DNA from: Salmonella enterica subsp. diarizonae
Lineage (GTDB): Bacteria; Pseudomonadota; Gammaproteobacteria; Enterobacterales; Enterobacteriaceae
NCBI RefSeq assembly: GCF_008692785.1
Contig: NZ_VXJV01000004.1
Location: 124,001 to 188,000, forward strand
Length of the DNA stretch: 64,000 nucleotides
Direction: 5' to 3'
Both the position numbers and the translations under genes were made by a program. Shown here piece by piece: positions 25,488-40,164 of the stretch (within the stretch, counting starts at the first letter, position 1; the number at the start of each line of letters is the position of its first letter). The notes beneath the pieces are model-generated. The model was not told where the DNA came from, did not search any database, and saw nothing but the letters and a program-made list of their open reading frames with translations.

Positions 25488-27228
25488 CTGTTCCCTCGCC
25501 TTGATTAATTACGAATTCATTTTTTTCGCCCGTTGCCAGCGCGTCCGGTTCGATGTTCATGGTGCGCAGAACGCCGCCCATGATGGCACCAAACACCGGC
25601 GCGGAAACGGCGCCGCCGTAGTATTTACCCGCCTGCGGATCGTTGATTACAACTACCAGCGCGAAGCGCGGCTGACTCGCAGGCGCTACGCCTGCGGTAT
25701 AAGCAATGTATTTGTTGATGTAGCGACCGTCCGGCCCCACTTTTTTCGCCGTACCGGTTTTGATAGCGATACGGTAGCCTTTAATTGCCGCTTTCACGCC
25801 GCCGCCGCCAGGCAGCGCCACGCTTTCCATCATATGCACCACGGTGCGCACGGTGGATTCAGGGAAGATGCGTTCGCCGGGTACAGGCGGATCGACTTTG
25901 GTAATCGACAGCGGGCGATAAATGCCATAGCTACCGATCGTTGCATAGACTCGCGCTAACTGTAACGGCGTTACCATTAGCCCGTAGCCGAAAGAGAAGG
26001 TGGCCCTCTCTATGTCGGACCACCGTTGTTTTTGAGGATATAAGCCACTGCGTTCTCCGACCAACCCCAAATTGGTCGCCTTTCCTAGCCCAAAACGTGA
26101 GTAAGTATCTACTAACGCTGAGGACGGCATCGCTAACGCCAGTTTGGATACGCCGACGTTACTCGACTTCTGTAGAACCCCGGTCAGGGTTAATTCGCTG
26201 TAGCGCGCCACGTCTTTGATTTCGTGGCCGTTAATTCGGTATGGAACGGTATTCAACACCGTATTTTCGTTGACGATACCGCGCTGAAGCGCGGTCATCA
26301 CCACCATCGGCTTAACCGTAGAACCCGGTTCAAACACGTCGGTGATGGTGCGGTTACGCATCGCGTCTTTCGGCGTACCGGCAAGGTTGTTGGGGTTATA
26401 GGAAGGGCTGTTCGCCATCGCCAGTACTTCACCGGTATTGACATCGACCAACACCGCGCTACCGGATTCCGCCTTGTTAAACGCCACCGCATTGTTCAGT
26501 TCGCGGTAAACCAACGCCTGTAAGCGTTCATCAATGCTTAACGCCAGGTTGTGCGCCGCCTGGCTGTCAGTGGAGGAGATATCCTCAATCACGCGGCCAT
26601 AGCGGTCTTTACGCACGATTCGCTCGCCAGGCTGACCGGTAAGCCACTTATCGAAGCTCTTTTCAACGCCTTCAATCCCCTGACTGTCGACGTTGGTAAA
26701 ACCGATGAGGTGAGCGGTTACTTCTCCTGACGGGTAGTAGCGGCGTGATTCTTCACGCAAATGAATACCCGGCAGTTTGAGTTTTTTGATGTAGTCTGCC
26801 ATGTCGGGATTTACCTGGCGCGCCAGATAAATAAAACGTCCTTTCGGGTTGGCGTTGATACGGGCGGAGAGCTGATCGAGCGGAATATTGAGCGCAGTAG
26901 AAAGCGCTTTCCAGCGATCGCCGACGCTGATGCCGCCGGCGTCATGAACTTCTTTCGGATCGGCCCAGATCGCCTTAACCGGTACGCTGACCGCCAGTGG
27001 ACGCCCGGAACGGTCAGTAATCATACCGCGTGAGGTGGAGACTTCCTGAACACGCAGCGAACGCATATCGCCCTGACGCACCAGCATATCCGGAGCGATA
27101 ATCTGTAGCCACGCCGCGCGCCCGAGTAAAAAAACCAGCGCCAGTAAAATACAGCCGCACAGCAACGCAAAACGCCAACTGATGAAGTTGGTCTGTTCTT
27201 CCTGGCGTTTCGATTTTATACGCGTCAT
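25474..27228 (-). CDS. ftsI: FtsI (PBP3), septal transpeptidase with altered N-terminus
   Basis: A 584-residue class B penicillin-binding protein; E. coli FtsI has 588. It cross-links septal peptidoglycan with FtsW. Seen: one transmembrane anchor (about residues 15-40, [18 protein letters not shown]...), the pedestal domain, and the transpeptidase motifs S-x-x-K in EPGSTVKP (Ser near 303), SSN, and KTGTAKK. The normal start (ATG 27365, MKAAAKTL) is cut off by an ERIC insertion that shifts the frame. The first usable in-frame start is ATG 27228, lying within the ERIC end and giving [12 protein letters not shown]. It overlaps the stop of the broken leader frame as ATGA, and GAGG lies about 11 bases upstream, so re-initiation is the likely route. 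Only the cytoplasmic tail changes. Confidence 0.93.
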   Translation of the reverse strand: MTRIKSKRQEEQTNFISWRFALLCGCILLALVFLLGRAAWLQIIAPDMLVRQGDMRSLRVQEVSTSRGMITDRSGRPLAVSVPVKAIWADPKEVHDAGGISVGDRWKALSTALNIPLDQLSARINANPKGRFIYLARQVNPDMADYIKKLKLPGIHLREESRRYYPSGEVTAHLIGFTNVDSQGIEGVEKSFDKWLTGQPGERIVRKDRYGRVIEDISSTDSQAAHNLALSIDERLQALVYRELNNAVAFNKAESGSAVLVDVNTGEVLAMANSPSYNPNNLAGTPKDAMRNRTITDVFEPGSTVKPMVVMTALQRGIVNENTVLNTVPYRINGHEIKDVARYSELTLTGVLQKSSNVGVSKLALAMPSSALVDTYSRFGLGKATNLGLVGERSGLYPQKQRWSDIERATFSFGYGLMVTPLQLARVYATIGSYGIYRPLSITKVDPPVPGERIFPESTVRTVVHMMESVALPGGGGVKAAIKGYRIAIKTGTAKKVGPDGRYINKYIAYTAGVAPASQPRFALVVVINDPQAGKYYGGAVSAPVFGAIMGGVLRTMNIEPDALATGEKNEFVINQGEGTGGRS

Positions 27229-27343
27229 CCTTCAAGCTGCCTCTGCGTTGCCTGCGCATACTCGCCCCTGTCACTTACCTGAGTAAGCTCCCGAGGATTC
27301 ATGCGCTTGCCGCTTTGATGCACCATGAATGCTTTCGCGTATA
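27217..27343. mobile_element. ERIC (IRU) element inserted in the 5' end of ftsI
   Basis: A 127-bp ERIC copy, counting both TA target bases. Its ends are inverted (TATACGCG...CGCGTATA). The interior has the core palindrome CACTTACCTGAGTAAGCTCC and the flanking GTCATCCTTCAAGCTGC, as in the ERIC consensus. Removing 125 bp restores CTAAAATCG and a continuous [16 protein letters not shown] frame, and TA is duplicated at the ends, the target pattern known for ERIC. The net 125 bp is not a multiple of three, so the original frame is broken. Confidence 0.9.
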
Positions 27344-27365
27344 GCGTTTTTGCCGCTGCTTTCAT
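27225..27365 (-). CDS. Short leader ORF: original ftsI start fused to ERIC sequence
   Basis: Translation from the ancestral ftsI start (AAGGATAA Shine-Dalgarno 15 bp behind the ftsL stop) gives MKAAAKTL plus 38 residues read from the ERIC element, 46 in all, ending in TGA 27225-27227. This TGA overlaps the new ftsI ATG (27226-27228) as ATGA. It is probably a translated by-product that delivers ribosomes to the new start rather than a functional peptide. Confidence 0.6.
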   Translation of the reverse strand: MKAAAKTLYAKAFMVHQSGKRMNPRELTQVSDRGEYAQATQRQLEG

Positions 27366-27380
27366 GCGTCGCGTTTATCC

Positions 27381-27746
27381 TTATTTTTGCACTACGATAT
27401 TTTCTTGGGACGGATCAACATGCTGCATTTGCAGCTTTTCCGTTGCGATCCGCTCCACCCGGCTATGATCGCCGAGCGCGTTTTCTTCAAGGATCAGGTT
27501 GCGCCATTCAATGTCCAATGCATCGCGCTCCAGAACCAGTTGTTCACGTTGCGCGGTGAGTAAGCGAGTATGGTGCGCCGTCGTGACCACCGTCACCGCC
27601 GTTAAAATAATGCAAATGAACAAGCAGAGTGGCAGCTTCCCGAACCGCAAAAGATCGTCACCGATCACGCCAGGCAAGGCATGGCGCTCGTTGCTTCCTA
27701 TCGATCCCTTAACTTTGCTTAGGGCTTCTGTCACTCTGCTGATCAT
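27381..27746 (-). CDS. ftsL: FtsL, divisome protein
   Basis: A 121-residue bitopic protein of the FtsQLB complex that activates FtsWI. It has a cytoplasmic N-terminus of about 35 residues, one transmembrane helix (about 38-57, [19 protein letters not shown]), and a periplasmic leucine-zipper-like coiled coil with L/I at heptad spacing to the end. Length equals E. coli FtsL. Its ATG overlaps the rsmH TGA. The ancestral ftsI start lies 15 bp after its stop. Confidence 0.96.
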   Translation of the reverse strand: MISRVTEALSKVKGSIGSNERHALPGVIGDDLLRFGKLPLCLFICIILTAVTVVTTAHHTRLLTAQREQLVLERDALDIEWRNLILEENALGDHSRVERIATEKLQMQHVDPSQENIVVQK

Positions 27747-28684
27747 GCGTTCGTCCTCTCTGCGATACGCAGAACTGAACTACGGGCCCGAGGATTTTCA
27801 GCTACCTCTTTTTCACCCGGCATCAACTTGCCTAACGCTCGTAACTCACGACCGCCCAGTTTTTTGAGCTGCGCTTCCGTCATCGGTAATCCGGCCGGCA
27901 CTTGTGGACCGCGGCTTTGCTCACGCATAAAGCGTTTCACAATACGGTCTTCCAGCGAGTGGAAACTGATGATTGAAAGCCGCCCGCCCGGGGCCAGCAC
28001 GTTGAGCGAGCTTTTTAGCGCCTGCTCTATCTCCTCCAGTTCACTGTTTACCCAGATGCGCACCGCCTGGAAGGTACGGGTCGCGGGATGTTTGAATTTG
28101 TCTTTTACCGGGGTCGCCGCCGCAACCACTTCCGCCAGCTCTTTGGTGCGGGTCATCGGCTGTTCGCGATTGCGCTCAACAATGGCGCGAGCAATACGTT
28201 TGGCAAAACGCTCCTCGCCGAATGTTTTTAACACCCAGGCGATATCCGCCTCTTCCGCCGTTTGTAACCACTCGGCGGCAGACTGGCCGCGCGTCGGGTC
28301 CATTCGCATATCCAGCGGACCGTCGCGCATAAATGAAAAACCGCGCTCCGCATCATCAAGCTGCGGAGAAGAGACGCCAAGATCGAGAAGGACTCCGTCA
28401 ATCTTGCCGGTAAGCTCGCGCTCGGCCACATAATCAGCCAACGCGGAAAAAGGTCCATGAATGATGGAGAAGCGAGGATCATTAATGGTCTGCGCAACGG
28501 CGATCGCCTGCGGATCGCGATCGATCGCCAACAAACGCCCCTCTTCGCCCAGTTGCGAGAGGATCAGGCGCGAGTGGCCGCCGCGACCAAATGTGCCATC
28601 AATATAGATACCATCCGGACGAATATTCAGCCCATTAACGGCTTCATCCAACAGTACCGTAGTGTGTTTAAAATTTTCCATCAT
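27743..28684 (-). CDS. rsmH: RsmH (MraW), 16S rRNA m4C1402 methyltransferase
   Basis: A 313-residue SAM-dependent methyltransferase that N4-methylates C1402 of 16S rRNA in the P site. The SAM-binding motif [13 protein letters not shown] lies at about 31-43, [20 protein letters not shown] at about 103-122, and the C-terminal [11 protein letters not shown] at about 257-267. I chose ATG 28684 ([14 protein letters not shown]), one base past the mraZ stop. A longer frame to 28813 only reads through mraZ in another phase. Length equals E. coli RsmH. Confidence 0.96.
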   Translation of the reverse strand: MMENFKHTTVLLDEAVNGLNIRPDGIYIDGTFGRGGHSRLILSQLGEEGRLLAIDRDPQAIAVAQTINDPRFSIIHGPFSALADYVAERELTGKIDGVLLDLGVSSPQLDDAERGFSFMRDGPLDMRMDPTRGQSAAEWLQTAEEADIAWVLKTFGEERFAKRIARAIVERNREQPMTRTKELAEVVAAATPVKDKFKHPATRTFQAVRIWVNSELEEIEQALKSSLNVLAPGGRLSIISFHSLEDRIVKRFMREQSRGPQVPAGLPMTEAQLKKLGGRELRALGKLMPGEKEVAENPRARSSVLRIAERTNA

Positions 28685-28685
28685 C

Positions 28686-29144
28686 TTATAGAGACAAGTC
28701 CTGCAGCCGCTCCGATAACGTTTCGGTAGCTGACTGTTCAGCGTCGATATCTTCCTTGACCTGTTGATACCAGGTCGTTTCATCCCACAGCTCAAATTTG
28801 TTGAACTGTCCAACCAGCATCACTTCTTTCGTCAGTCCGGCATGTTGCCGCAGAACTGGCGCGATCAGTAATCGACCTGCACCGTCCATCTGACATTCGC
28901 TGGCATGGCCCAACAGTAACCGCTGTACGCGACGTTCTACCGGGTTCATGCTCGACAGACGAGATAACTTTTGCTCAATAATTTCCCATTCAGGCAGGGG
29001 GTAAAGCAGCAGGCATGGGTGATGAATGTCAATGGTACATACCATTTGACCGGTAGCGCTCTCGATCAGTTGCTCCCGATAACGGGTCGGCACGGTCAGG
29101 CGCCCTTTACTGTCGAGATTGACTAACGTTGCCCCCCGGAACAT
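28686..29144 (-). CDS. mraZ: MraZ, transcriptional repressor of the dcw cluster
   Basis: A 152-residue AbrB-like DNA-binding protein with two swapped-hairpin SpoVT/AbrB repeats (about residues 5-52 and 81-125), each with a DSKGRLTVP- or [10 protein letters not shown]-type core. In E. coli MraZ forms rings and represses its own promoter by binding TGGGN repeats, which are present upstream. The start at 29144 (MFRGATLVN) gives the E. coli length; the frame extends 12 codons further to 29180 but through the operator repeats. It is the first gene of the dcw cluster. Confidence 0.95.
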   Translation of the reverse strand: MFRGATLVNLDSKGRLTVPTRYREQLIESATGQMVCTIDIHHPCLLLYPLPEWEIIEQKLSRLSSMNPVERRVQRLLLGHASECQMDGAGRLLIAPVLRQHAGLTKEVMLVGQFNKFELWDETTWYQQVKEDIDAEQSATETLSERLQDLSL

Positions 29145-29162
29145 GCCAGTCTCACCCCTTCT

Positions 29163-29187
29163 TACCACTTTATCCCACAAATTCCCA
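29163..29187 (-). promoter_or_regulatory. MraZ operator repeats
   Basis: On the minus strand TGGGA (29183-29187), TGGGA (29173-29177) and the weaker TGGTA (29163-29167) recur exactly every 10 bp between the promoter and mraZ. This matches the TGGGN-N5 repeats bound by MraZ in E. coli. Confidence 0.85.
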
Positions 29188-29195
29188 CTCGAAGG

Positions 29196-29225
29196 AGTTT
29201 ACGGAGCGGAGGAAAAGCTTGTCAA
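29196..29225 (-). promoter_or_regulatory. Pmra, main promoter of the dcw cluster
   Basis: TTGACA (29220-29225) and TAAACT (29196-29201) on the minus strand with an 18-bp spacer, just upstream of the MraZ repeats. The layout equals the E. coli mra promoter that drives transcription through the division cluster. Confidence 0.8.
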
Positions 29226-29740
29226 GCAAGTCACAACGCTTACCGAAGTAAAAAAGCCAATGTTTATGACGAATATCTGCGTTGATTAATTTCCGTCCAG
29301 CGCACCAGACAAATTAACGTTATGAATATTTGTAAGAAAAAAACCAAAGACCCACCACCGTTTAAAACGGACTCAATATAATCCGAGAAAAATATAAAGT
29401 GTCAGTTTGCGACGCGAGCGGCATTTTAGGACATATTGCACTGTGTTAACAATGTCTGTTTAACGTGTGCGGCACCTGCTATACCAGCGCCTACGGGCGT
29501 CTGTTGCGCCAGAGAGAGAAAGTGGCTGTTAATTCGACGATTTCTTGCCCGCCTGTAACAAAACAAGACAAAGGAAAACACTTGTTACGTCTTAATTATC
29601 GGAATGCGGACAAAAGAAAAGTAATAAAAAAGAATTTTCGGATAATTTTAAGGAATAATCTTAATTATTCGAGGGATATTTTTACTGATACGCTTTTTGT
29701 TTGACGGCGGCAGAAGAGAGGGTCTTTTACCGCCGGTCCG
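29226..29740. other. AT-rich spacer between cra and the dcw promoter
   Basis: About 515 bp without a gene. It is AT-rich towards cra. A self-complementary stretch near 29703-29740 (GGCGG.../CCGCC) behind the cra stop may be a weak terminator, but it lacks a T tract. I see no small RNA or ORF I can support. Confidence 0.5.
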
Positions 29741-30745
29741 TTAGGTACGGCTTAGAATGCCACGACGATACAGGTTTCGCCGAATACGCGTTAAGCCCGG
29801 TTTCGGTTTACGCGGTTCATCAAGGCTTGCCAGCACAATCTCCAGCACGCGTTCCGCGACATCGCGATGACGCTGCGCCACCGCCAGCACCGGACATTGC
29901 AGAAAATCCAGCAGCTCATGATCGCCGAAGGTCGCAATCGCCAAATCCGAGGGCAGTTTTCCATCGCGCCGCAGCGTAATGTCCATCACGCCCTGTAATA
30001 GCGCGAACGATGTGGTAAAGAGCGCCTGCGGCATAGGATGCGTTTCCAGCCATTTCTCAAATAGCTGTGCGGCGGCTTCGCGTTCATAGCTGTTGGCATA
30101 TAAGAAATTCACCTCCCGCGGATCGTCTTTCCATGCGGTACGGAATCCCTGTTCGCGCAGGAAGCTGACAGACAACTCCGGCAGCGCGCCCAAATAAAGC
30201 ACCGTTTCCGCCGGGAATTTACGCAGTTCTTCCGCCAACATCTCGGCATCATCCTGATCGGCGCCGACCACGCTGGTGAAATGTTCACGATCCAGCGCAC
30301 GGTCGAGCGCGACGATGGGGAACGGATCGTTAGCCCAGCGCTGATAAAAGGGATGTTCCGGCGGTAACGAGGTTGAAACAATGATTGCATCCACCTGGCG
30401 TTGTAAAAGGTGCTCAATACAGCGCATTTCGTTATCCGGCTGATCTTCAGAACAGGCGATCAGCAGTTGGTAACCACGCTGGCGCGCCTGGCGCTCAAGA
30501 TAGTTTGCGATACGGGTGTAGCTCGTGTTTTCAAGGTCCGGGATCACCAGACCAATGGAACGTGTGCGTCCAGCACGTAGCCCGGCAGCCACAGCATTAG
30601 GATGGTAATTGTGCTCACGCACCACCGCCATGACTTTTTCTACGGTTTTGTCGCTCACGCGGTATTGCTTTGCTTTACCGTTTATAACGTAGCTTGCAGT
30701 TGTACGCGAGACACCGGCCAGCCGAGCGATTTCATCCAGTTTCAC
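29741..30745 (-). CDS. cra: Cra (FruR), catabolite repressor/activator
   Basis: A 334-residue LacI-family regulator that switches between glycolytic and gluconeogenic gene expression and is released from DNA by fructose phosphates. The N-terminal helix-turn-helix [20 protein letters not shown] (about 2-21) and hinge are typical; a periplasmic-binding-protein-like domain follows. The start is GTG (30743-30745), as in E. coli. Near identity to E. coli Cra in the DNA-binding domain implies the same operators. It stands alone between ilvH and mraZ. Confidence 0.97.
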   Translation of the reverse strand: MKLDEIARLAGVSRTTASYVINGKAKQYRVSDKTVEKVMAVVREHNYHPNAVAAGLRAGRTRSIGLVIPDLENTSYTRIANYLERQARQRGYQLLIACSEDQPDNEMRCIEHLLQRQVDAIIVSTSLPPEHPFYQRWANDPFPIVALDRALDREHFTSVVGADQDDAEMLAEELRKFPAETVLYLGALPELSVSFLREQGFRTAWKDDPREVNFLYANSYEREAAAQLFEKWLETHPMPQALFTTSFALLQGVMDITLRRDGKLPSDLAIATFGDHELLDFLQCPVLAVAQRHRDVAERVLEIVLASLDEPRKPKPGLTRIRRNLYRRGILSRT

Positions 30746-30871
30746 AATTGCCCCTTGTGTAAATTGTACAAACCATAACCTTTATGTCGGCATGGGTTAA
30801 AATCTTTAACATCTAAGCGCAGTTTGATCACTCCGGCAACCGCTTTTATTCCGGGTTACCACGGATTTCGC

Positions 30872-30905
30872 AAAAAAAAAGCCCAACCGGTGATATTGGG
30901 TTGGG
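30872..30905 (-). terminator. Intrinsic terminator of ilvIH
   Basis: On the minus strand the stem CCCAACC...GGTTGGG (30898-30905 with 30882-30888) is followed by a run of nine T (complement of 30872-30880). It lies about 130 bp behind ilvH, after the REP pair. Confidence 0.85.
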
Positions 30906-30941
30906 GGCGATAATTCCTGTTGGCTGATATCCGGCAAATCT

Positions 30942-31023
30942 GCCTGATGGCGCTACGCTTATCCGGCCTGGGCCAGATATCAGCCTGTAGGCCGGATAAG
31001 ACGCGACCGCGTCGTCATCCGGC
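30942..31023. repeat. REP pair behind ilvH
   Basis: Two REP units in opposite orientation: 30942-30968 (GCCTGATGG...TTATCCGGC) and 30991-31023 (GCCGGATAAG...TCATCCGGC), with a further CCGGCAAATCTG repeat at both outer sides. Typical intergenic BIME between the ilvH stop and its terminator. Confidence 0.85.
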
Positions 31024-31031
31024 AAATCTGC

Positions 31032-31523
31032 TCAGCGCATAATCTTATCGCCGCGCGAAAGCCCGACGACACCTGAACGCGCCACTTCAACAATTTTCGC
31101 CACGTCTCGCAGCGAGGCCAGAAAAGCATCCAGTTTATCGCTGGTGCCCGCCAGTTGGACGGTATACAGCATTGGCGTGACATCAATAATCTGGCCACGG
31201 AAAATTTCCGTATTACGCTTCACCTCTTCTCGTCCGTAGCCGCTGGCCTGGATTTTCACCAGCATGACCTCCCGCTCAACGTGCGCTCCCTGTCCCAGCT
31301 CGCTGACGCGCAGCACATCAACCAGCTTGTGCAGTTGCTTTTCAATTTGCTCAAGCACTTTTTCATCGCCTACCGTCTGGATTGTCATGCGTGACAACGT
31401 CGGATCGTCTGTCGGCGCGACGGTCAGGCTTTCAATATTATATCCGCGTTGCGAAAAGAGGCCGATAACCCGCGATAACGCCCCAGATTCGTTTTCCAGT
31501 AATACCGATAATATCCGGCGCAT
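31032..31523 (-). CDS. ilvH: Acetohydroxyacid synthase III, regulatory subunit
   Basis: A 163-residue ACT-domain protein that activates the IlvI catalytic subunit and confers valine feedback inhibition. Residues 1-75 form the ACT domain ([20 protein letters not shown]) and the rest a C-terminal dimer domain. I chose ATG 31523 (MRRILSV), equal to the E. coli start. An adjacent ATG at 31526 overlapping the ilvI TGA would add one Met. The Shine-Dalgarno GGAGAGG lies at the end of ilvI, so the two are coupled. Confidence 0.95.
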   Translation of the reverse strand: MRRILSVLLENESGALSRVIGLFSQRGYNIESLTVAPTDDPTLSRMTIQTVGDEKVLEQIEKQLHKLVDVLRVSELGQGAHVEREVMLVKIQASGYGREEVKRNTEIFRGQIIDVTPMLYTVQLAGTSDKLDAFLASLRDVAKIVEVARSGVVGLSRGDKIMR

Positions 31524-31525
31524 CA

Positions 31526-33250
31526 TCAGGTCCTCTCCGTTTTGCTTAACCACATTTCGTCCATCCCGCCCCCGCGAATCTGCATCGGATAGACATGCTC
31601 GCTGCCATCAACAATGACATCGACGAACACCAGCCGGTTATTACGTACCTGCTCAAGGGCTTCGCTGAGTTTGCTTTCCAGCTCATCCGGACGGTTAATC
31701 TGAAGTCCGACATGGCCATACGCTTCCGCCAGGCGCACAAAATCCGGCAACGATTGCATATAAGACTGAGAATGACGACCGGAATAGATCATGTCCTGCC
31801 ACTGTTTCACCATCCCCAGATAACGGTTGTTCAGGTTCAGAACCAGCACCGGCAGTTCATACTGTAAGGCTGTCGACAGCTCCTGAATGTTCATCTGTAT
31901 ACTGCCATCGCCGGTCACGCAGACCACCATTTCTTTCGGCAGGGCCATTTTAACGCCCAGCGCAGCCGGTAGGCCAAAACCCATCGTGCCGAGCCCGCCG
32001 GAATTAATCCAGCGACGCGGTTTATCGAACGGGTAGTAGAGGGCGGCAAACATCTGGTGTTGTCCTACATCGGACGTTACGTACGCGTCGCCCTTCGTCA
32101 GACGCCAGAGGGTTTCAATCACCGCCTGGGGTTTAATGCTTTCGCTTTCCGCGTCATATTTCAGGCACTGACGGGCGCGCCAGATCTCTATCTGCTGCCA
32201 CCAGTCGCGAATATCATCCCGCGGCTGAGACGGCGCATCCTGCGCCAGCATCTCCAGCATTTGTTCGAGTACCAGACGGGCATCGCCTACCACCGGGATA
32301 TCAGCATTCACCGTTTTGGATATAGAAGTCGGGTCAATATCGATATGTAATACCGTCGCGTTCGGACAATATTTAGCGAGATTATTCGTCGTCCGGTCGT
32401 CAAATCGTACGCCAACAGCAAAAATTACGTCAGCGCTATGCATGGTCATATTGGCTTCATAAGTGCCATGCATTCCCAGCATTCCTAACGACTGGCGATG
32501 AGTAGCAGGAAACGCGCCCAGTCCCATTAATGAAGAGACCACCGGCAGGTTAAAAGTTTCGATTATGTGGCGCAGCGGCGCATAGCAGGCTGCGCTTATC
32601 GCCCCTCCCCCGACATAGACCACCGGTTTTTTCGCCGACGCCAGCGTTTGCAACGCACGCTTAATTTGTCCTTTATGTCCTGACGTTGTGGGATTGTAAG
32701 AGCGCATACTGACCGTTTCCGGCCAGGCATACGGCATTTTTTTCGCCGGATTCAAAATATCTTTCGGCAGATCCACAACCACCGGCCCGGGACGCCCGCT
32801 TGCCGCCAGCCAGAAGGCTTTTTTAAGTACCTGCGGAATATCTTCCGTCTGTTTGACCAGGAAGCTATGTTTGACCACTGGTCGGGAAATCCCCACCATA
32901 TCGCACTCCTGAAAGGCATCATAGCCAATCAATGAGGTAGCGACCTGGCCGGAAAGAATCACCAGCGGAATGGAATCCATATAGGCCGTAGCAATCCCGG
33001 TAATCGCATTGGTCGCCCCCGGCCCGGAAGTCACCAGCACCACGCCAACGTCGCCAGTGGCTCGCGCCAGACCATCCGCCATATGCACCGCGGCCTGTTC
33101 ATGGCGAACCAGTACATGCTCGATCCCCCCGACGGTATGTAGCGCATCATAAATATCAAGCACTGCGCCTCCAGGATAGCCGAACACCTGTTTTACGCCT
33201 TGATCGATAAGCGATCGGACGACCATCTCGGCTCCAGACAACATCTCCAC
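31526..33250 (-). CDS. ilvI: Acetohydroxyacid synthase III, catalytic subunit
   Basis: A 574-residue thiamine-diphosphate enzyme forming acetolactate or acetohydroxybutyrate, the first common step of branched-chain amino acid synthesis. Seen: the N-terminal [12 protein letters not shown] with the catalytic Glu in [12 protein letters not shown] (about 47), and the ThDP motif [14 protein letters not shown]...LNNRYLG (about 427-460). The GTG start at 33250 gives the E. coli length and has AGTGGAGG nine bases upstream; an ATG 10 codons earlier is less likely. In enterobacteria Lrp activates the operon; leucine relieves this. Confidence 0.95.
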   Translation of the reverse strand: MEMLSGAEMVVRSLIDQGVKQVFGYPGGAVLDIYDALHTVGGIEHVLVRHEQAAVHMADGLARATGDVGVVLVTSGPGATNAITGIATAYMDSIPLVILSGQVATSLIGYDAFQECDMVGISRPVVKHSFLVKQTEDIPQVLKKAFWLAASGRPGPVVVDLPKDILNPAKKMPYAWPETVSMRSYNPTTSGHKGQIKRALQTLASAKKPVVYVGGGAISAACYAPLRHIIETFNLPVVSSLMGLGAFPATHRQSLGMLGMHGTYEANMTMHSADVIFAVGVRFDDRTTNNLAKYCPNATVLHIDIDPTSISKTVNADIPVVGDARLVLEQMLEMLAQDAPSQPRDDIRDWWQQIEIWRARQCLKYDAESESIKPQAVIETLWRLTKGDAYVTSDVGQHQMFAALYYPFDKPRRWINSGGLGTMGFGLPAALGVKMALPKEMVVCVTGDGSIQMNIQELSTALQYELPVLVLNLNNRYLGMVKQWQDMIYSGRHSQSYMQSLPDFVRLAEAYGHVGLQINRPDELESKLSEALEQVRNNRLVFVDVIVDGSEHVYPMQIRGGGMDEMWLSKTERT

Positions 33251-33520
33251 GGCTTGCCTCCACTTTATACCTGTCATCACGGTTTGATGGACACCTTAAC
33301 CGCTCGCTATCACGCCTGGCAATTGGGGGGAATGACGTAAAGGGGAAGAAGATTAGAATAATCAGGAAGCAATAAGAGAAGAAGTGGAGAAATACTCCGT
33401 CTGAATCACACCAGGTAATAAATAATCGCTTATAAATGCAGACTTACAGCAATTCATCTATTTTTCATAGTGACGGAAAGAATCGCCAGGCGCTAATTCA
33501 GCATAAAATTTTTGATATAC

Positions 33521-33565
33521 GACAAAAAGCAGAATAAACCAGAAAGTATTTCTGATTTATTCTGC
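33521..33565 (-). terminator. Intrinsic terminator of leuO
   Basis: A long inverted repeat, GCAGAATAAA-C-CAGAAA with TTTCTG-A-TTTATTCTGC (33529-33565), lies 6 bp after the leuO stop and on the minus strand is followed by TTTTTGTC. It fits a terminator between leuO and ilvI, which are transcribed in the same direction. Confidence 0.8.
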
Positions 33566-33571
33566 CCGGTT

Positions 33572-34516
33572 TTATCGCTTACAAACAGAGACTAATAACT
33601 CTTCCATCCATTGGTGCCCTTTATCACGCCCAGCCGCTTCATGCCAGGAAAGGTAGCATGTCCGGCTATTCAGTTTTAAAGGCAACGGCAATATTTGCAG
33701 ATCCAGCGACTCCGCAAACTCTTCCGCCAACCAACGCGGGGCAATTGCGACCAAATGTGTCTGCGAAACCACATTCAGAACGCTGATAAGCGCCATGCCC
33801 TGATAAGCCACGCTCGACTGTTTATCCGACGTGTCATACCATGGCTGACTAAATGAAGCATAACGTTCGAGAGAAACAACCGCATGTTGTTCACTATAAA
33901 CATCGCTTTCCAGCAGGGGGCCGCTAATACGCGGATGTTTCCGGCTGGCGACTAAAACCATTTCATCTTTAAATAGCGGTACGCTGGTAAATTCAGGGCG
34001 ACGGAATTCTTCATAACTAATAACGAACTCGGTTTCCTGATAGCGTAGCTGATGCTCGGTATTCTGATTCAACGATGCTTTAAAAACGACATGAATATTC
34101 GGCGCAATTTGTTCTACGTGATTATAAATCTGTGACGTCAGGATATTATCCAGCGGACTGCACACGCAAAGGTTGAATACACGTTCGCTACTGGTCGGCT
34201 CAAACCCCGATCCCGGCAATTCATTTTGTACCAATTGCAATGCCTGACGGACTGAACCAAATAATTGAAATGCACGGGCAGTCGGCTGAATTCCTCGTCC
34301 ATACCGAACAAAAAGTTCGTCATTAAACATAACCTTCAGACGCGCCACGGCGTTACTGACCGCAGGCTGCGACATTCCGAGCGTGTGGGCGGCGCGCGTA
34401 ATATTCTGCTCTTGCATCACCGCATCGAACACGGTTAATAGGTTCAAATCAACCATGCGAAGCTGCGGTTTGCTCATCTCTAAAAAATGCGGCTTTTCGG
34501 TTTTGACCTCTGGCAT
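33572..34516 (-). CDS. leuO: LeuO, LysR-type global regulator and H-NS antagonist
   Basis: A 314-residue LysR-type regulator. The N-terminal winged helix ([20 protein letters not shown], then [15 protein letters not shown]) spans about residues 20-80, followed by a two-lobe effector domain. LeuO of Salmonella controls outer-membrane porins, CRISPR-Cas and many xenogeneic genes, often relieving H-NS silencing. The start at 34516 (MPEVKTEK) has GGAG at good spacing and gives the known length; the frame runs open to 34597 but without homology. It is divergent from leuLABCD and is known in Salmonella to respond to local supercoiling. Confidence 0.96.
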   Translation of the reverse strand: MPEVKTEKPHFLEMSKPQLRMVDLNLLTVFDAVMQEQNITRAAHTLGMSQPAVSNAVARLKVMFNDELFVRYGRGIQPTARAFQLFGSVRQALQLVQNELPGSGFEPTSSERVFNLCVCSPLDNILTSQIYNHVEQIAPNIHVVFKASLNQNTEHQLRYQETEFVISYEEFRRPEFTSVPLFKDEMVLVASRKHPRISGPLLESDVYSEQHAVVSLERYASFSQPWYDTSDKQSSVAYQGMALISVLNVVSQTHLVAIAPRWLAEEFAESLDLQILPLPLKLNSRTCYLSWHEAAGRDKGHQWMEELLVSVCKR

Positions 34517-34597
34517 ATCTAACTCCACTGTCACGCTTAACTCCCTTTTTCTGGCTGAAAGCAGAAATAATTCCTGAAAATATGATTTACCATGCAT

Positions 34598-35109
34598 ATA
34601 AAATAAGAAAAAGGGAAAGCGTTAAAATTCGGAAAACATAAAGACGCTGACAGAGACAAATAGAATGCCAGCGCAAGCGTAATGTACCCTGAGCCACATC
34701 ATCGCAATTCATAATGTTTAAATTACGGAAGCAATATAACCATAACCATGGCGAATACACAATCATACGCCAAGTGAATGATAATTTAAGTTTCAATTAA
34801 ATGTTTATATTATTAATGCCGGAAAAGTTAACATTAATTTATCAATAACATTATCTTTACCCATTAAGTAAACAAGGTTATTTACTAAAAAACAAAATAA
34901 ATCAAAAAGATAAACCTAACCTTTAGCATACCTTTAGCTGACCGCTCCTCTAACCAATTTGCAAACAAAAATGCCTAAATATTTCAAACAATGAAAAGTA
35001 TGAATGTCTACCCATTCTTTTATCCTTTATTGGACGCCATACCTAGCACAATTAGCTAAAGTAAGTATCGGATACGACCAACAAAATGCAATGGCGCTAG
35101 AAATCAGAG
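34598..35109. other. AT-rich regulatory spacer between leuO and leuL
   Basis: About 510 bp, strongly AT-rich, with no supportable gene. In Salmonella the corresponding region carries the leuO promoter and AT-rich elements that act in the leuO/leuABCD supercoiling relay and bind H-NS. Individual sites cannot be delimited by eye here. Confidence 0.6.
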
Positions 35110-35138
35110 TTGACATCAAATGGCATATCCAGTACCAC
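35110..35138 (+). promoter_or_regulatory. leuLABCD promoter
   Basis: TTGACA (35110-35115) is followed by a 17-bp spacer and TACCAC (35133-35138), the same layout as the E. coli leu promoter (TTGACA, then TAACTC). The conserved TAAAAGCATATCGCATTC downstream supports the alignment. Confidence 0.75.
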
Positions 35139-35171
35139 TAAAAGCATATCGCATTCGCTGGAGTTGAATTA

Positions 35172-35255
35172 ATGTCACATATTGTTCGTTTCACTGGGCT
35201 ACTACTAAACGCATTTACTGTGCGCGGTAGACTGGTGGGCGGCATTCAGCATTAA
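35172..35255 (+). CDS. leuL: leu operon leader peptide with three tandem Leu codons
   Basis: A 27-residue leader peptide starting MSHIVRFTG and ending VGGIQH. Ribosome stalling at its Leu codons when leucyl-tRNA is scarce prevents formation of the downstream terminator. Here only three consecutive CTA codons are present. The E. coli and S. Typhimurium leaders I know have four and are 28 residues long. The rest of the peptide is closely conserved, so the loss of one codon appears to be real divergence. Confidence 0.92.
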   Translation: MSHIVRFTGLLLNAFTVRGRLVGGIQH

Positions 35256-35277
35256 GTCAGCTCGAAGTCAAACAAAA

Positions 35278-35303
35278 ACCCGCGCCGTTGCGCGGGTTTT
35301 TTT
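35278..35303 (+). terminator. leu operon attenuator terminator
   Basis: Perfect 8-bp stem ACCCGCGC/GCGCGGGT with loop CGTT, followed by seven T, 22 bp behind leuL and 40 bp before leuA. This is the attenuator of the leucine operon. Confidence 0.93.
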
Positions 35304-35343
35304 ATGCCTGACGCAAGGCGCTCCAGGAGACAAGGACCACATC

Positions 35344-38006
<2,663 letters not shown>

Positions 38007-38008
38007 TC

Positions 38009-40026
<2,018 letters not shown>

Positions 40027-40090
40027 TCCTTGACGCCTTACCTGGCCTACAGGTTATGCAATATCACCAGGTTGCCACTATATCCTGTAG

Positions 40091-40116
40091 GCCTGATAAG
40101 CGTAGTGCCATCAGGC
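40091..40116. repeat. REP unit behind leuD
   Basis: GCCTGATAAG...CCATCAGGC, a single REP-type palindrome in the space between the convergent leuD and setA genes. Confidence 0.75.
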
Positions 40117-40164
40117 TTCGGGGTGGTCATCGGTCGCTAACGCCAGGGGATATTCCGGCATTTT

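Noticed and set aside
28685-28813. 43-codon extension of rsmH
   Set aside because: It overlaps mraZ in another frame and has no similarity to known RsmH proteins.
34517-34597. N-terminal extension of leuO by 27 codons
   Set aside because: Extension lacks homology; the downstream ATG has a good Shine-Dalgarno and gives the known 314-residue length.
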